A stretch of DNA of 7,453 nucleotides from Peptococcaceae bacterium. GTDB lineage: Bacteria; Bacillota; Desulfitobacteriia; Desulfitobacteriales; Syntrophobotulaceae. The stretch's first letter is position 1, and each line of letters starts with the position of its first letter. Where the stretch lies: positions 1 to 7,453 of the forward strand of contig JAAYII010000391.1 in assembly GCA_012523535.1 (NCBI GenBank). The letters run 5' to 3'. Of this stretch, positions 1 through 6,299 are shown piece after piece. A program made the position numbers and the translations under genes. A model generated the notes under the pieces. That model did not search any database, was not told where the DNA came from, and saw only the letters and a program-made list of their open reading frames with translations.

Positions 1-810
1 GCCATAACGGAAGCAGCCAATACTTGTTGTTTTTTTTCCCGCAAACTGGTTGTGGTTGATGATTTGGATTTTAATGAGCTTAAAGAGGACGACAGTCTGC
101 TTGCTTATTGCCGTAATCCTAATCCTTCCACTTGTTTGGTCCTGATTGCGGAAAGAATAAATCGTGGATCAAAACTGTACAAGGAAATCACCGGAATCGG
201 CGGAATTTACGAATTCAATTATCCTAAAAGCCTTAGTGAATGGCAAAATTGGGTGCAACAGCAGGCAAAGCTTAGGGGAAAAAATATAAATCCGGCAACA
301 GCAAAATTCTTTGTAGAATGGTCCGGGCATCAATCGGGCATATTGTGCCAGGAACTTGATAAGCTTGCCGTTTATACCGGAGATAGACAAAATATCAGTC
401 AAGACGATATCCGGCAAGTATGTGTTCCCATGGCTGAAAACTCAATTTTCAGCATGATTGATGCCATTGCCGCCAATAAGGCGGCGGATGCTTTGCGGGA
501 GCTTAGAGCGGTGCTAAATCAAGAGCCTTACCTGAAAGTATTTACCAAGATCGTCCGTCAGGTTCGCCTTCTTTTGGCTGCTACTATCATGCGCAAAAAA
601 GGGGAGCCGGTGGAAAGGTTTATGGAGGTTTGCGGAATACGGTCCCCTTATGAAGGCAAGAAAATTTACCGCCAGGCAGCCAATTTTACTCCCGTAAGAC
701 TTGTCAGGGTGATGGAGGACTGTTTAAAAACGGATATTGCTTTAAAAAGCAGCGGAGGCAACCCACATTTTCTGCTGGAGCTAATGATTATTCATTTTTG
801 CTCCGGTTGA
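1..810 (+). CDS. holA: DNA polymerase III subunit delta (clamp-loader), 5'-truncated by window edge
   Basis: Delta is the clamp-loader subunit that opens the beta sliding clamp and passes it to DNA during replication in the cytoplasm. The reading frame is open from base 1, so the true start lies upstream. The GTG at 52 is internal, because the codons before it already encode the family-typical stretch FFSRKLVVVDD that ends the first AAA+ strand region. About 269 residues are present against roughly 330-340 in the family, so some 65-70 N-terminal residues are missing. The lid domain is recognisable around bases 235-420 (LSEWQNWV, then CQELDKLAVYTG followed by NISQDDIRQV). The helical C-terminal collar domain fills the rest, with NSIFSMIDAI at its start and NPHFLLELMI near the end. 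No Walker A motif is expected in delta. The gene ends in TGA at 808-810 and converges on the molybdoenzyme operon. Confidence 0.95.
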   Translation, partial: AITEAANTCCFFSRKLVVVDDLDFNELKEDDSLLAYCRNPNPSTCLVLIAERINRGSKLYKEITGIGGIYEFNYPKSLSEWQNWVQQQAKLRGKNINPATAKFFVEWSGHQSGILCQELDKLAVYTGDRQNISQDDIRQVCVPMAENSIFSMIDAIAANKAADALRELRAVLNQEPYLKVFTKIVRQVRLLLAATIMRKKGEPVERFMEVCGIRSPYEGKKIYRQAANFTPVRLVRVMEDCLKTDIALKSSGGNPHFLLELMIIHFCSG

Positions 811-831
811 GGAAGAAGTAATAAAGTTTAA

Positions 832-876
832 CTGGCCCCCAATAGTTAGACCTAAAATCTAACGATTGGGGGCCAG
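832..876. terminator. Strong hairpin between convergent holA and the molybdoenzyme operon
   Basis: Two 19-base arms, 832-850 and 858-876, are reverse complements with one mismatch (T844 against G864). They are separated by a 7-base loop. The base of the stem is very GC-rich (CTGGCCCCC against GGGGGCCAG). On the plus strand the first T-run comes only at 893-899; on the minus strand the hairpin is followed by moderately T-rich sequence. It lies 21 bases after the holA stop and about 54 bases past the small-subunit stop, so it probably acts as a shared transcription barrier. A second, weaker inverted repeat (CGCTTAA at 877-883 with TTAAGCG at 905-911, then TTTT) follows on the plus side. Termination itself is inferred. 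Confidence 0.7.
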
Positions 877-929
877 CGCTTAATTAAGACATCTTTTTTA
901 GTGCTTAAGCGTTTTAGCAAAAACTTCGT

Positions 930-1748
930 TTATTGTTTTTTATCCATGGGTATATCGCCCAGATTAATGCATTGGGAGGTTTTGAGACCTTTAAAGGTTT
1001 TGGGTTCATAGCCCGGAGCGGAAATAGTCAGGTCAAAAGTTCCGACTGGGAGGTCTTTGAACCAGAAATCACCGAAGTCGTCCGTAACAATATCCCAAGT
1101 CTTGGGACCGCAGGACAGAAGACATCTGGCTCCCTCGATTACATCTTTTTCTACGGGATCATAAACCGTGCCGGCAATAAATTTTCCGGGAATATTGCGG
1201 TAGTATACCTTGGGACCCAGTCCCGTCTCCGCTTTTAATACTTCGGCACCCTCAATCAGGTCTATTAGTTCTTCCTCTTCACCAAACTTCAAAGCCTGGG
1301 TGGGACAGACATCCGCACAACGGGGTCTGCTCCAGCCGTTATCCAGCAAATGGGCACAGCCTGTGCATTTTTGTGAGATTTTTAATTCTTCGTTGAAGTA
1401 TATCACGCCATAGGGGCAGGCTTCCTGACAGCTTTTGCAGCCTTGGCATTTTTCTGGGTCAATCAGGATTAGACCGTCCTGCTCCCGGCGGTAAATAGCT
1501 TCATGGGGACAGGCTTCCAGGCAAGCTGCCTTGGTGCAATGGTTGCAAAGTTTGGGTATATAATGGATTTTTACTTTGGGCAGGGTGCCGCAGACATTTT
1601 CCTCTACCTTGCACCAGAACTGGCCGATCTCAGGCTGGGGTTTGGCATAGGGTGTCCAGTCATTGCCCACGTGCTCGTCTTTACAGGCCAATTGGCAGTT
1701 GTAACATCCGCTGCAGCGAGCAACGTCGATCACAAATACTTTTGCCAT
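930..1748 (-). CDS. Four-cluster ferredoxin subunit with C-terminal beta domain; transhydroxylase BthL-like small subunit
   Basis: This is the electron-transfer partner of the adjacent molybdopterin subunit; it should carry electrons to or from the Mo site in the cytoplasm. Sixteen cysteines fall into four quartets: C12/C15/C18/C22, C68/C71/C76/C80, C101/C104/C107/C111 and C128/C131/C144/C148, the DmsB/NrfC pattern for four [4Fe-4S] clusters. Residues from about 188 to 272 form a separate domain with the carboxypeptidase-regulatory/Cna-B look (GTVYDP, IEGARCLL, DDFGDFWFKDLPVGTFDLTI, APGY). That matches the extra beta-barrel on the Pelobacter acidigallici transhydroxylase beta subunit, which is also about 275 residues long. 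The start is set by the AAGGAGGAG site seven bases upstream. The gene begins 20 bases after the large-subunit stop, so the two are co-transcribed. There is no signal peptide or membrane segment. It is an FeS subunit with certainty; the BthL-type assignment is strong. Confidence 0.9.
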   Translation of the reverse strand: MAKVFVIDVARCSGCYNCQLACKDEHVGNDWTPYAKPQPEIGQFWCKVEENVCGTLPKVKIHYIPKLCNHCTKAACLEACPHEAIYRREQDGLILIDPEKCQGCKSCQEACPYGVIYFNEELKISQKCTGCAHLLDNGWSRPRCADVCPTQALKFGEEEELIDLIEGAEVLKAETGLGPKVYYRNIPGKFIAGTVYDPVEKDVIEGARCLLSCGPKTWDIVTDDFGDFWFKDLPVGTFDLTISAPGYEPKTFKGLKTSQCINLGDIPMDKKQ

Positions 1749-1768
1749 TTCTTTTCTCCTCCTTATCT

Positions 1769-4489
1769 TTATTTTTTGATAAGCCAGCCGTCGAGGCAGA
1801 CTCCGGCAGCTTTGTGGATTTTGCGGTTAAATGCTTCGGGGTAATCCCGTTTCCAGGCTTCCATCTCTTCATCCGTGACTTTTTCCACCTGGACTAAAAA
1901 GCCGCTTGTGGCCATGCCGGTGGCGTTTTTGGAGGTCATGGAGGTGGGGGAGATGGAGTTTATGCAGCCGCCACGGTCCAGTACTCCCGGGATTATGGGG
2001 TCAAGGCGGGCTCCGTGATCAACGTAACAGGTCCGCGGGATTAGGCGTTCGGTTACGTAGGCGGCGCAAAGGACTATGCCCCGTTCGTTGAAGACTTTTA
2101 CTATATCCCCGTGTTTGATGCCCCGTTTTTCGGCTTCTATGGGGTTAAGCCATACGGGTTCGTATTGGTAACCGTCTTTGCCCCGGATTTTCATGGTTTC
2201 GATTTCCCGGGTCCAGATTACGTCGTCGCATTGGGCGTGCATCCGCCAGCGCCCGTGGTTGGACATGCACAAAAGCGGATATTTTTTGGCCCGTTCGCTG
2301 GATAGGCGTTCGTCGTGGCTTTCGCTCTTCTCAATCCAATGGGGTACCGGCGGCCGTTCCGGATCATCCGGCATGTGTTTTTCTATGGCGGATGAGGAAT
2401 ATTCCAAAAGTCCCGTGGGTGTTGTCAGCGGATTGTTTTTGGGGTCTACGTAGAAGTTGTAAAGTCCGGCCGGTACATTTTGGGCTTCTTCGTTGATGGG
2501 CAGGACAAATATTTTCTTCTTCTGGAATTCTTCCCAGGACATGTGCTCTTCTAAGCCGGTGGCTTTGTAGAAGAAACGTACCCGTTCTTCTTCGGTCAAG
2601 TTTCCGGTATAGGCGGCATAGTATTCAGGTCCCAGTTTTTCGGCTACTTTGGCGCAAGCGTCAAAGTCGGACAGGGATTCGCCCAGCGGTTCGATGCAGG
2701 GTTCTTCCAGGTAAATGGATTGGAAAACCCCGCTGCTGTAATCGTTGCCCAGATCGTTCATTTCGTGTTTGGTGAGTACGGGTAGGATTATATCGGCAAA
2801 GTAGCAGTCGTTTTCCATCCAGGGATGTTGTACGACAAAGGTTTCGATATCCGGGTGACGATAGGCTTCGATAAAGAGGTTGCCATGGTTCCAGCAGGTG
2901 ACGTTGCAGGGAGCCGAAGACCAGATCATATGCACTTTGCTTAAGCCCGGACGGGGGTAAACCATTTTTTCAAATTGAAATTTGTTGGTGGGAACCCGGT
3001 AGTTGTTTTCTTTTGGTACCTGGCTGGTGCTGAAGCAATGCATGCCGTACCATTCGGCATGACCATCCACTATGGCTTTGTGCACCAGGCAGCGCGGGAT
3101 GAATTGTTTGGGTGCGGGCAGTTGTTTGAACAACTCTATGAGTTCCGGAGCCCGTTTTTCTTGTTCCGGTGTCAGGCAGAAACGTTTCATGTTGATTTCA
3201 TCAGGCAGGTCACCGTCCACGGGACGGAGCGGGTCGCTGCAATGGGGCACGGGCGGTAAAAATTTGGGGGTAAAGGGTACCGGATAGTCTTTGGCCCACA
3301 TGTTCCACTCGATCATTTTGGCCTGGTGTACTCCGGGTTTGCCCAAGCCTTGCATTCCCAAAAGCATTACTTCCAACCTGGCCGGTTCGGTGGAATAGGG
3401 TCCCCGAATATAGGAGCCGCCGTTGCCGTGCAGGATGCTGACGGTCTTTTTGGCCCAGTGGCGAGCCAGCGCTTTGATGGTCCATTCGGGTACTCCGCAT
3501 TTTTCACTGGCCCAGGCCGGAGTCTTGGGTATGCCGTCTTCTTTGCCTAATACATAGTCTGCAAATTTGTCAAAACCATAAGTGTGGTTGGCAATGTATT
3601 CTTTGTCATAGGTTTCGTTGGTCAGCCACTGGTAAGCTATGGCCAACTGTAAAGCTACGTCGGTATTGGGCAGGATGGGAATCCATTTGTCGGCATGAAT
3701 GGCCGCACCGTAGTTTAAGTCCGGGCAAATGTAGATGGATTTAATCCCCAGTTCCGTGAACCAGTAGCAGAGAAGGGTGGGCAGATGACCGCCAAAGCCC
3801 AATGGTGTTACTTCCGGGTCACAACCCCAGAAAAGCAGGGTGTCGGCATGTTTGGCGATATCCGGGATCAGGTTGGCTTGCGGAGCCAGCTCCCCGACGG
3901 GTTCGCAGCCCCAGACGTGTTTGGCTCCCCAGTACCAGCCTTCCCAGCTGTCCATGTTCCGCATCTGCAAAGTATAGCCACCCATTAATGAGAGCAGGCG
4001 GTTGGGACAGCCATGGCTGGGGGCAACGTTTTTGCCTTCCCCATGCATGTCCGACTGGCAGAGAACCGCTTCCGGTCCGTAGGTTTCTTTGATGCGTTTT
4101 AGTTCATCGGCTAGAATTTGGGCCGCTTCATCCCAGGAAATGCGGACATAACCTGATTTGCCGCGGTTTTGCGGGTTGCGTTCCCCTTTGGGATCCCAGT
4201 CCACCCGCTTGAGAGGATATAGCACTCTGTTCGGGGAGTAAACGCGGGTCTTGTAGGCTAGGCCGAAATGAGTTAAGTTTACTCTTTGCGGCGGTTTGAA
4301 GGTTTTGCCCCGGGCTTCGATTTTCCAGGGATTGCAATGAGCATCGGTATACTCCGTGTCGTATTCGTATGGTCTGATGCGGGTTATTTTGCCTTCATTG
4401 ACATCCACTACACATGGTGCGCCGCTTTCCGGTCCCATAAGGCTGAAACTTACCAGGCTTTGGGACTCGGGTTTGAATTTGTTGCTCAT
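1769..4489 (-). CDS. Molybdopterin oxidoreductase large subunit, pyrogallol-phloroglucinol transhydroxylase (AthL)-like; substrate unknown
   Basis: This is the catalytic subunit of the DMSO reductase superfamily, expected to bind Mo-bisMGD and act on a small, possibly phenolic, substrate in the cytoplasm. Its length, 906 residues, compares with about 875 for AthL. Blocks resembling AthL include KIEARGKTF (56-64), DSWEGWYWGAKHVWG (180-194), FADYVLGKEDGIPKT (309-323), ALARHWAKK (340-348), CIEPLGESLSD (598-608) and the C-terminal dinucleotide-binding domain (about 735-870, with IKHGDIVKVFNERG). S181 in the DSW motif is the likely Mo ligand. The N-terminus lacks the CxxCxxxC cluster motif of formate dehydrogenases and has no twin-arginine signal, as in AthL. 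H149 and D180 match catalytic residues recalled for AthL, but several pocket residues do not. The C-terminus is about 35 residues longer. The ATG follows an AAGGAGGT site at 4497-4504. Catechol dehydroxylases and resorcinol hydroxylase are related alternatives. The family is certain; the substrate is not. Confidence 0.92.
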   Translation of the reverse strand: MSNKFKPESQSLVSFSLMGPESGAPCVVDVNEGKITRIRPYEYDTEYTDAHCNPWKIEARGKTFKPPQRVNLTHFGLAYKTRVYSPNRVLYPLKRVDWDPKGERNPQNRGKSGYVRISWDEAAQILADELKRIKETYGPEAVLCQSDMHGEGKNVAPSHGCPNRLLSLMGGYTLQMRNMDSWEGWYWGAKHVWGCEPVGELAPQANLIPDIAKHADTLLFWGCDPEVTPLGFGGHLPTLLCYWFTELGIKSIYICPDLNYGAAIHADKWIPILPNTDVALQLAIAYQWLTNETYDKEYIANHTYGFDKFADYVLGKEDGIPKTPAWASEKCGVPEWTIKALARHWAKKTVSILHGNGGSYIRGPYSTEPARLEVMLLGMQGLGKPGVHQAKMIEWNMWAKDYPVPFTPKFLPPVPHCSDPLRPVDGDLPDEINMKRFCLTPEQEKRAPELIELFKQLPAPKQFIPRCLVHKAIVDGHAEWYGMHCFSTSQVPKENNYRVPTNKFQFEKMVYPRPGLSKVHMIWSSAPCNVTCWNHGNLFIEAYRHPDIETFVVQHPWMENDCYFADIILPVLTKHEMNDLGNDYSSGVFQSIYLEEPCIEPLGESLSDFDACAKVAEKLGPEYYAAYTGNLTEEERVRFFYKATGLEEHMSWEEFQKKKIFVLPINEEAQNVPAGLYNFYVDPKNNPLTTPTGLLEYSSSAIEKHMPDDPERPPVPHWIEKSESHDERLSSERAKKYPLLCMSNHGRWRMHAQCDDVIWTREIETMKIRGKDGYQYEPVWLNPIEAEKRGIKHGDIVKVFNERGIVLCAAYVTERLIPRTCYVDHGARLDPIIPGVLDRGGCINSISPTSMTSKNATGMATSGFLVQVEKVTDEEMEAWKRDYPEAFNRKIHKAAGVCLDGWLIKK

Positions 4490-4575
4490 TGGGTTTACCT
4501 CCTTCTTTCTTTATAAATAATTTGGGAATTGCTTTTCTCTTCCTTAAATAAATAGTTGAAGCCTATTCTAATCAA

Positions 4576-4604
4576 AGTATAATTAAAGTTAAGCAAAAAG
4601 AGAA
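4576..4604 (-). promoter_or_regulatory. Candidate promoter of the molybdoenzyme operon
   Basis: On the minus strand a TATACT -10 element (plus coordinates 4576-4581) is preceded, 17 bases away, by a poor -35 (TTCTCT at 4599-4604). A good -10 with a weak -35 is typical of activator-dependent promoters. Transcription would start near 4569, giving a leader of about 80 nt ahead of the large-subunit ATG. The region is AT-rich, so chance matches are likely. Confidence 0.35.
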
Positions 4605-4622
4605 ACAACACTTGCTTTGCAT

Positions 4623-4641
4623 TTACAACTTTCGGTTGTAA
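4623..4641. promoter_or_regulatory. Inverted repeat, candidate LysR binding site
   Basis: TTACAAC (4623-4629) and GTTGTAA (4635-4641) form a perfect 7-bp dyad around a 5-base spacer in the gap between the divergent LysR and molybdoenzyme genes. Its centre (4632) is about 63 bases upstream of the start site predicted for the operon, where LysR activators commonly anchor (near -65). It does not fit the strict T-N11-A form at its centre (C and G occupy those places). LysR family members often bind in their own divergent promoter region, so autoregulation is also plausible. Binding is inferred. Confidence 0.5.
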
Positions 4642-4724
4642 TTTGATTTAATTAAGTTTCCCATATTTGGACTTTGTTAAGCTTTAGATAGAAGAATAAA
4701 TCATGCAAACTGGGGACGGGTCTT

Positions 4725-5624
4725 ATGATAAATGATACCAAAATAAAATGTTTTCTGACTTTGGCTGAAACATTGAATTTTTCAAGCACTGCCAACGCTT
4801 TATTCATGACTCAACAAGCGGTAAGCAAGTCGATTGCGGCTCTGGAAAAAGAGCTGGGTTTTCCTCTTTTTGTTCGCACCACCCGTTCGGTTATACTGAC
4901 TAAAGCCGGTGCCAAGTGCTATGATTTTTTTTCCAGATTTTATAAAGAATATTATGAATTTATAGCTGAAGTACAGCATGAACATTCGATAAGAACGAGT
5001 TATATCAATGTAGGTTTTCAAAATTATCTTGACTTTGGTTCCGCCCCCAAAGAGGCTTTGGTGGCACTTAAAAAGAAAAATTGCGCACTGCAGCTAAACG
5101 GGTTCAGGTATTGTCCCAACATATTGGTAGAACGGCTATGCAATCAAAATTTGGATTTAATACTTATTAACGGCCGTTTTGCTCCCAATCACAATGACTT
5201 TAAGTATTTGGAACTGACCAAAATGAGACTTATGCTTATGGTTTCGGCCGACCATCCTTTAGCTACAGAGAACGCGACTTATAAGGATTTTGCAGAGGAG
5301 CCCCTGATTACTGAAGCCTTTGTGAATGAGAGTCCTGTTGAGTTTAATAATAGAGTGAAGCGCGAAGTAGGCTTGTGGGGGTTAAAACCTTCCAAAGTTA
5401 TATGTGCTCCGGATAGGGATTCGGCTTATACCAGCGCTGAGCTGGGAATAGGAATTGTGGTAGGCATAGAAAACAGCCGGATGGCGATAAACAGAAATCT
5501 AAAGTGCTATTATATGGGTATGGACGATAACCTGTTGGCCATGTGGCGCCCCAGCGATAAAATGGAGGTTGTGGAAAAATACGCTTATGAACTGCAACAG
5601 GTTTATAAAAACAAAAGCCAATAA
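4725..5624 (+). CDS. LysR-type transcriptional regulator
   Basis: The product is a 299-residue DNA-binding regulator of normal family length. The N-terminal winged helix-turn-helix covers about residues 5-65: FLTLAETLNFSSTANALF, then MTQQAVSKSIAALEKELG as the recognition region, and PLFVRTTRSVILTKAG as the wing. A linker helix (about 62-88) leads to a two-lobed effector-binding domain starting near INVGFQN at 94. It is transcribed away from the molybdoenzyme operon across a 235-bp gap, the classic arrangement for a LysR activator and its target. The ATG is preceded by a G-rich but imperfect ribosome site (GGGGACGGG at 4712-4720). Codon use looks more AT-rich than in the operon it faces. The effector is unknown; an aromatic substrate or product of the enzyme is the natural guess. 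Family certain, target inferred. Confidence 0.93.
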   Translation: MINDTKIKCFLTLAETLNFSSTANALFMTQQAVSKSIAALEKELGFPLFVRTTRSVILTKAGAKCYDFFSRFYKEYYEFIAEVQHEHSIRTSYINVGFQNYLDFGSAPKEALVALKKKNCALQLNGFRYCPNILVERLCNQNLDLILINGRFAPNHNDFKYLELTKMRLMLMVSADHPLATENATYKDFAEEPLITEAFVNESPVEFNNRVKREVGLWGLKPSKVICAPDRDSAYTSAELGIGIVVGIENSRMAINRNLKCYYMGMDDNLLAMWRPSDKMEVVEKYAYELQQVYKNKSQ

Positions 5625-5717
5625 AATAGGAAATGGTTCAAAAATTTTATTCTAATTCAATTATATAATAAAATGATAAATAATTAACATGTGAAAACCG
5701 GCGGTTTTTGTAATAAA

Positions 5718-5779
5718 AAAAGGATGCACTTTATGATATTGATACTTTGGAGTATCATATCATTTTACGTCATCCTTTT
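5718..5779. terminator. Long hairpin, probable bidirectional terminator between LysR and rpsT
   Basis: The outer arms AAAAGGATG (5718-5726) and CATCCTTTT (5771-5779) pair perfectly. An inner stem (5733-5746 with 5751-5763) pairs with one bulged T around the loop TTGG, and a small asymmetric internal loop joins the two stems. On the minus strand the stem runs straight into seven Ts (5715-5721), a good intrinsic terminator for rpsT. On the plus strand CCTTTTGTTT serves LysR less ideally. It lies in the 224-bp AT-rich gap between the two convergent genes, which otherwise shows no coding sequence. Confidence 0.75.
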
Positions 5780-5848
5780 GTTTAATTTAATAGACTTGTA
5801 TGTTTTAAATATTGAAAAAAATTAGCTGGCTTTATTGATTAACTGAGC

Positions 5849-6094
5849 TTATTTTTTTGCCAATCTCGATTTCTTACGGGCAGCTTTATTTTTGTGAATC
5901 AAACCTTTAGCAGCGGCTTTATCGAGAGCGCGTGAAGCTTTTTGCAGAGCTTCAGCGGCGTTTTCAGGATTATTGAGCAAAGATTCCTCAAAACGACGGA
6001 TTGCAGTTTTCAAGGCAGATCTGGCAGCGGTGTTTTTGGCTTTCTGCATGTTGCTGATTTTAACTCTTTTGATGGCGGATTTGGTATTCGGCAT
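5849..6094 (-). CDS. rpsT: 30S ribosomal protein S20
   Basis: S20 is a small primary-binding protein of the 30S ribosomal subunit that contacts 16S rRNA. The 81-residue product is very basic and helical, with the family signature at the start (MPNTKSAIKRVKISN, then RNA-binding helices with KNTAARSALKTAIRRF) and the usual Lys-rich ending (IHKNKAARKKSRLAKK). Its length is in the normal range of about 80-90. The ATG follows a strong AAGGGGGTG site at 6101-6109. It is monocistronic and divergent from spoIIP, as in other Firmicutes. In most of them holA ends close to rpsT on the opposite strand; here the molybdoenzyme operon and LysR lie between the two. Confidence 0.97.
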   Translation of the reverse strand: MPNTKSAIKRVKISNMQKAKNTAARSALKTAIRRFEESLLNNPENAAEALQKASRALDKAAAKGLIHKNKAARKKSRLAKK

Positions 6095-6142
6095 ATTGTC
6101 ACCCCCTTTAAGAGATCTACCGTTGCATTTTACGCAAAGAAC

Positions 6143-6172
6143 ATTTTATCATACATTGCCAAGCATATGCAA
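6143..6172 (-). promoter_or_regulatory. rpsT: Candidate sigma-A promoter of rpsT
   Basis: On the minus strand TTGCAT (plus coordinates 6167-6172) and TAAAAT (6143-6148) are separated by 18 bases. The -10 matches five of six consensus positions and the -35 three of six. Transcription would start near 6136, giving a leader of about 40 nt before the S20 start. Confidence 0.45.
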
Positions 6173-6186
6173 CTAAAAACTAATAA

Positions 6187-6217
6187 TCTTATTAAAAAAC
6201 CATAAACGTCATAAACT
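6187..6217 (+). promoter_or_regulatory. spoIIP: Candidate sigma-E (mother-cell sporulation) promoter for spoIIP
   Basis: TCTTATTA (6187-6194) matches six of eight positions of the Bacillus sigma-E -35 octamer (TCATATTT type). CATAAACT (6210-6217) matches the -10 consensus CATACAnT except at one position, and the 15-base spacer is allowed. spoIIP is a known sigma-E gene in Bacillus subtilis, which makes the match meaningful, but the region is AT-rich. The start would be near 6224, leaving a leader of about 75 nt. Confidence 0.4.
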
Positions 6218-6259
6218 TAAACGGAAGTAAGAGGGTACTCCTGTTCTAAATGAAGATCG

Positions 6260-6291
6260 CCCCTCATATTTCTAAAATATGGAAACAGGGG
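6260..6291 (+). promoter_or_regulatory. Leader hairpin overlapping the spoIIP ribosome binding site
   Basis: CATATTT (6265-6271) and AAATATG (6275-6281) form a 7-bp stem with a 3-base loop. Directly outside it CCCCT (6260-6264) can pair with AGGGG (6287-6291), across a 5-base bulge on the 3' side. AGGGG is the core of the spoIIP ribosome binding site, so the folded leader could hide it. Folding and any effect on translation are inferred. Confidence 0.45.
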
Positions 6292-6299
6292 GGTGAGTT

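Noticed and set aside
52..54. GTG as the start of holA
   Set aside because: The frame is open and family-like upstream to base 1, so this is an internal Val codon of a truncated gene.
1769..4489. Formate dehydrogenase, nitrate reductase or arsenate/thiosulfate reductase identity
   Set aside because: There is no N-terminal FeS cysteine motif, no Cys or Sec Mo ligand and no Tat signal; the DSWEGW block and the FeS partner with a beta domain fit the transhydroxylase branch.
1903..4516. Many open frames on the plus strand opposite the large subunit
   Set aside because: They are antisense shadows of a long, clearly conserved gene; none has a recognisable product or a convincing ribosome site.
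5694..5708. Small hairpin AAAACC-GGC-GGTTTT as a LysR terminator
   Set aside because: The stem is short and mostly A-T; the hairpin at 5718-5779 is far stronger.
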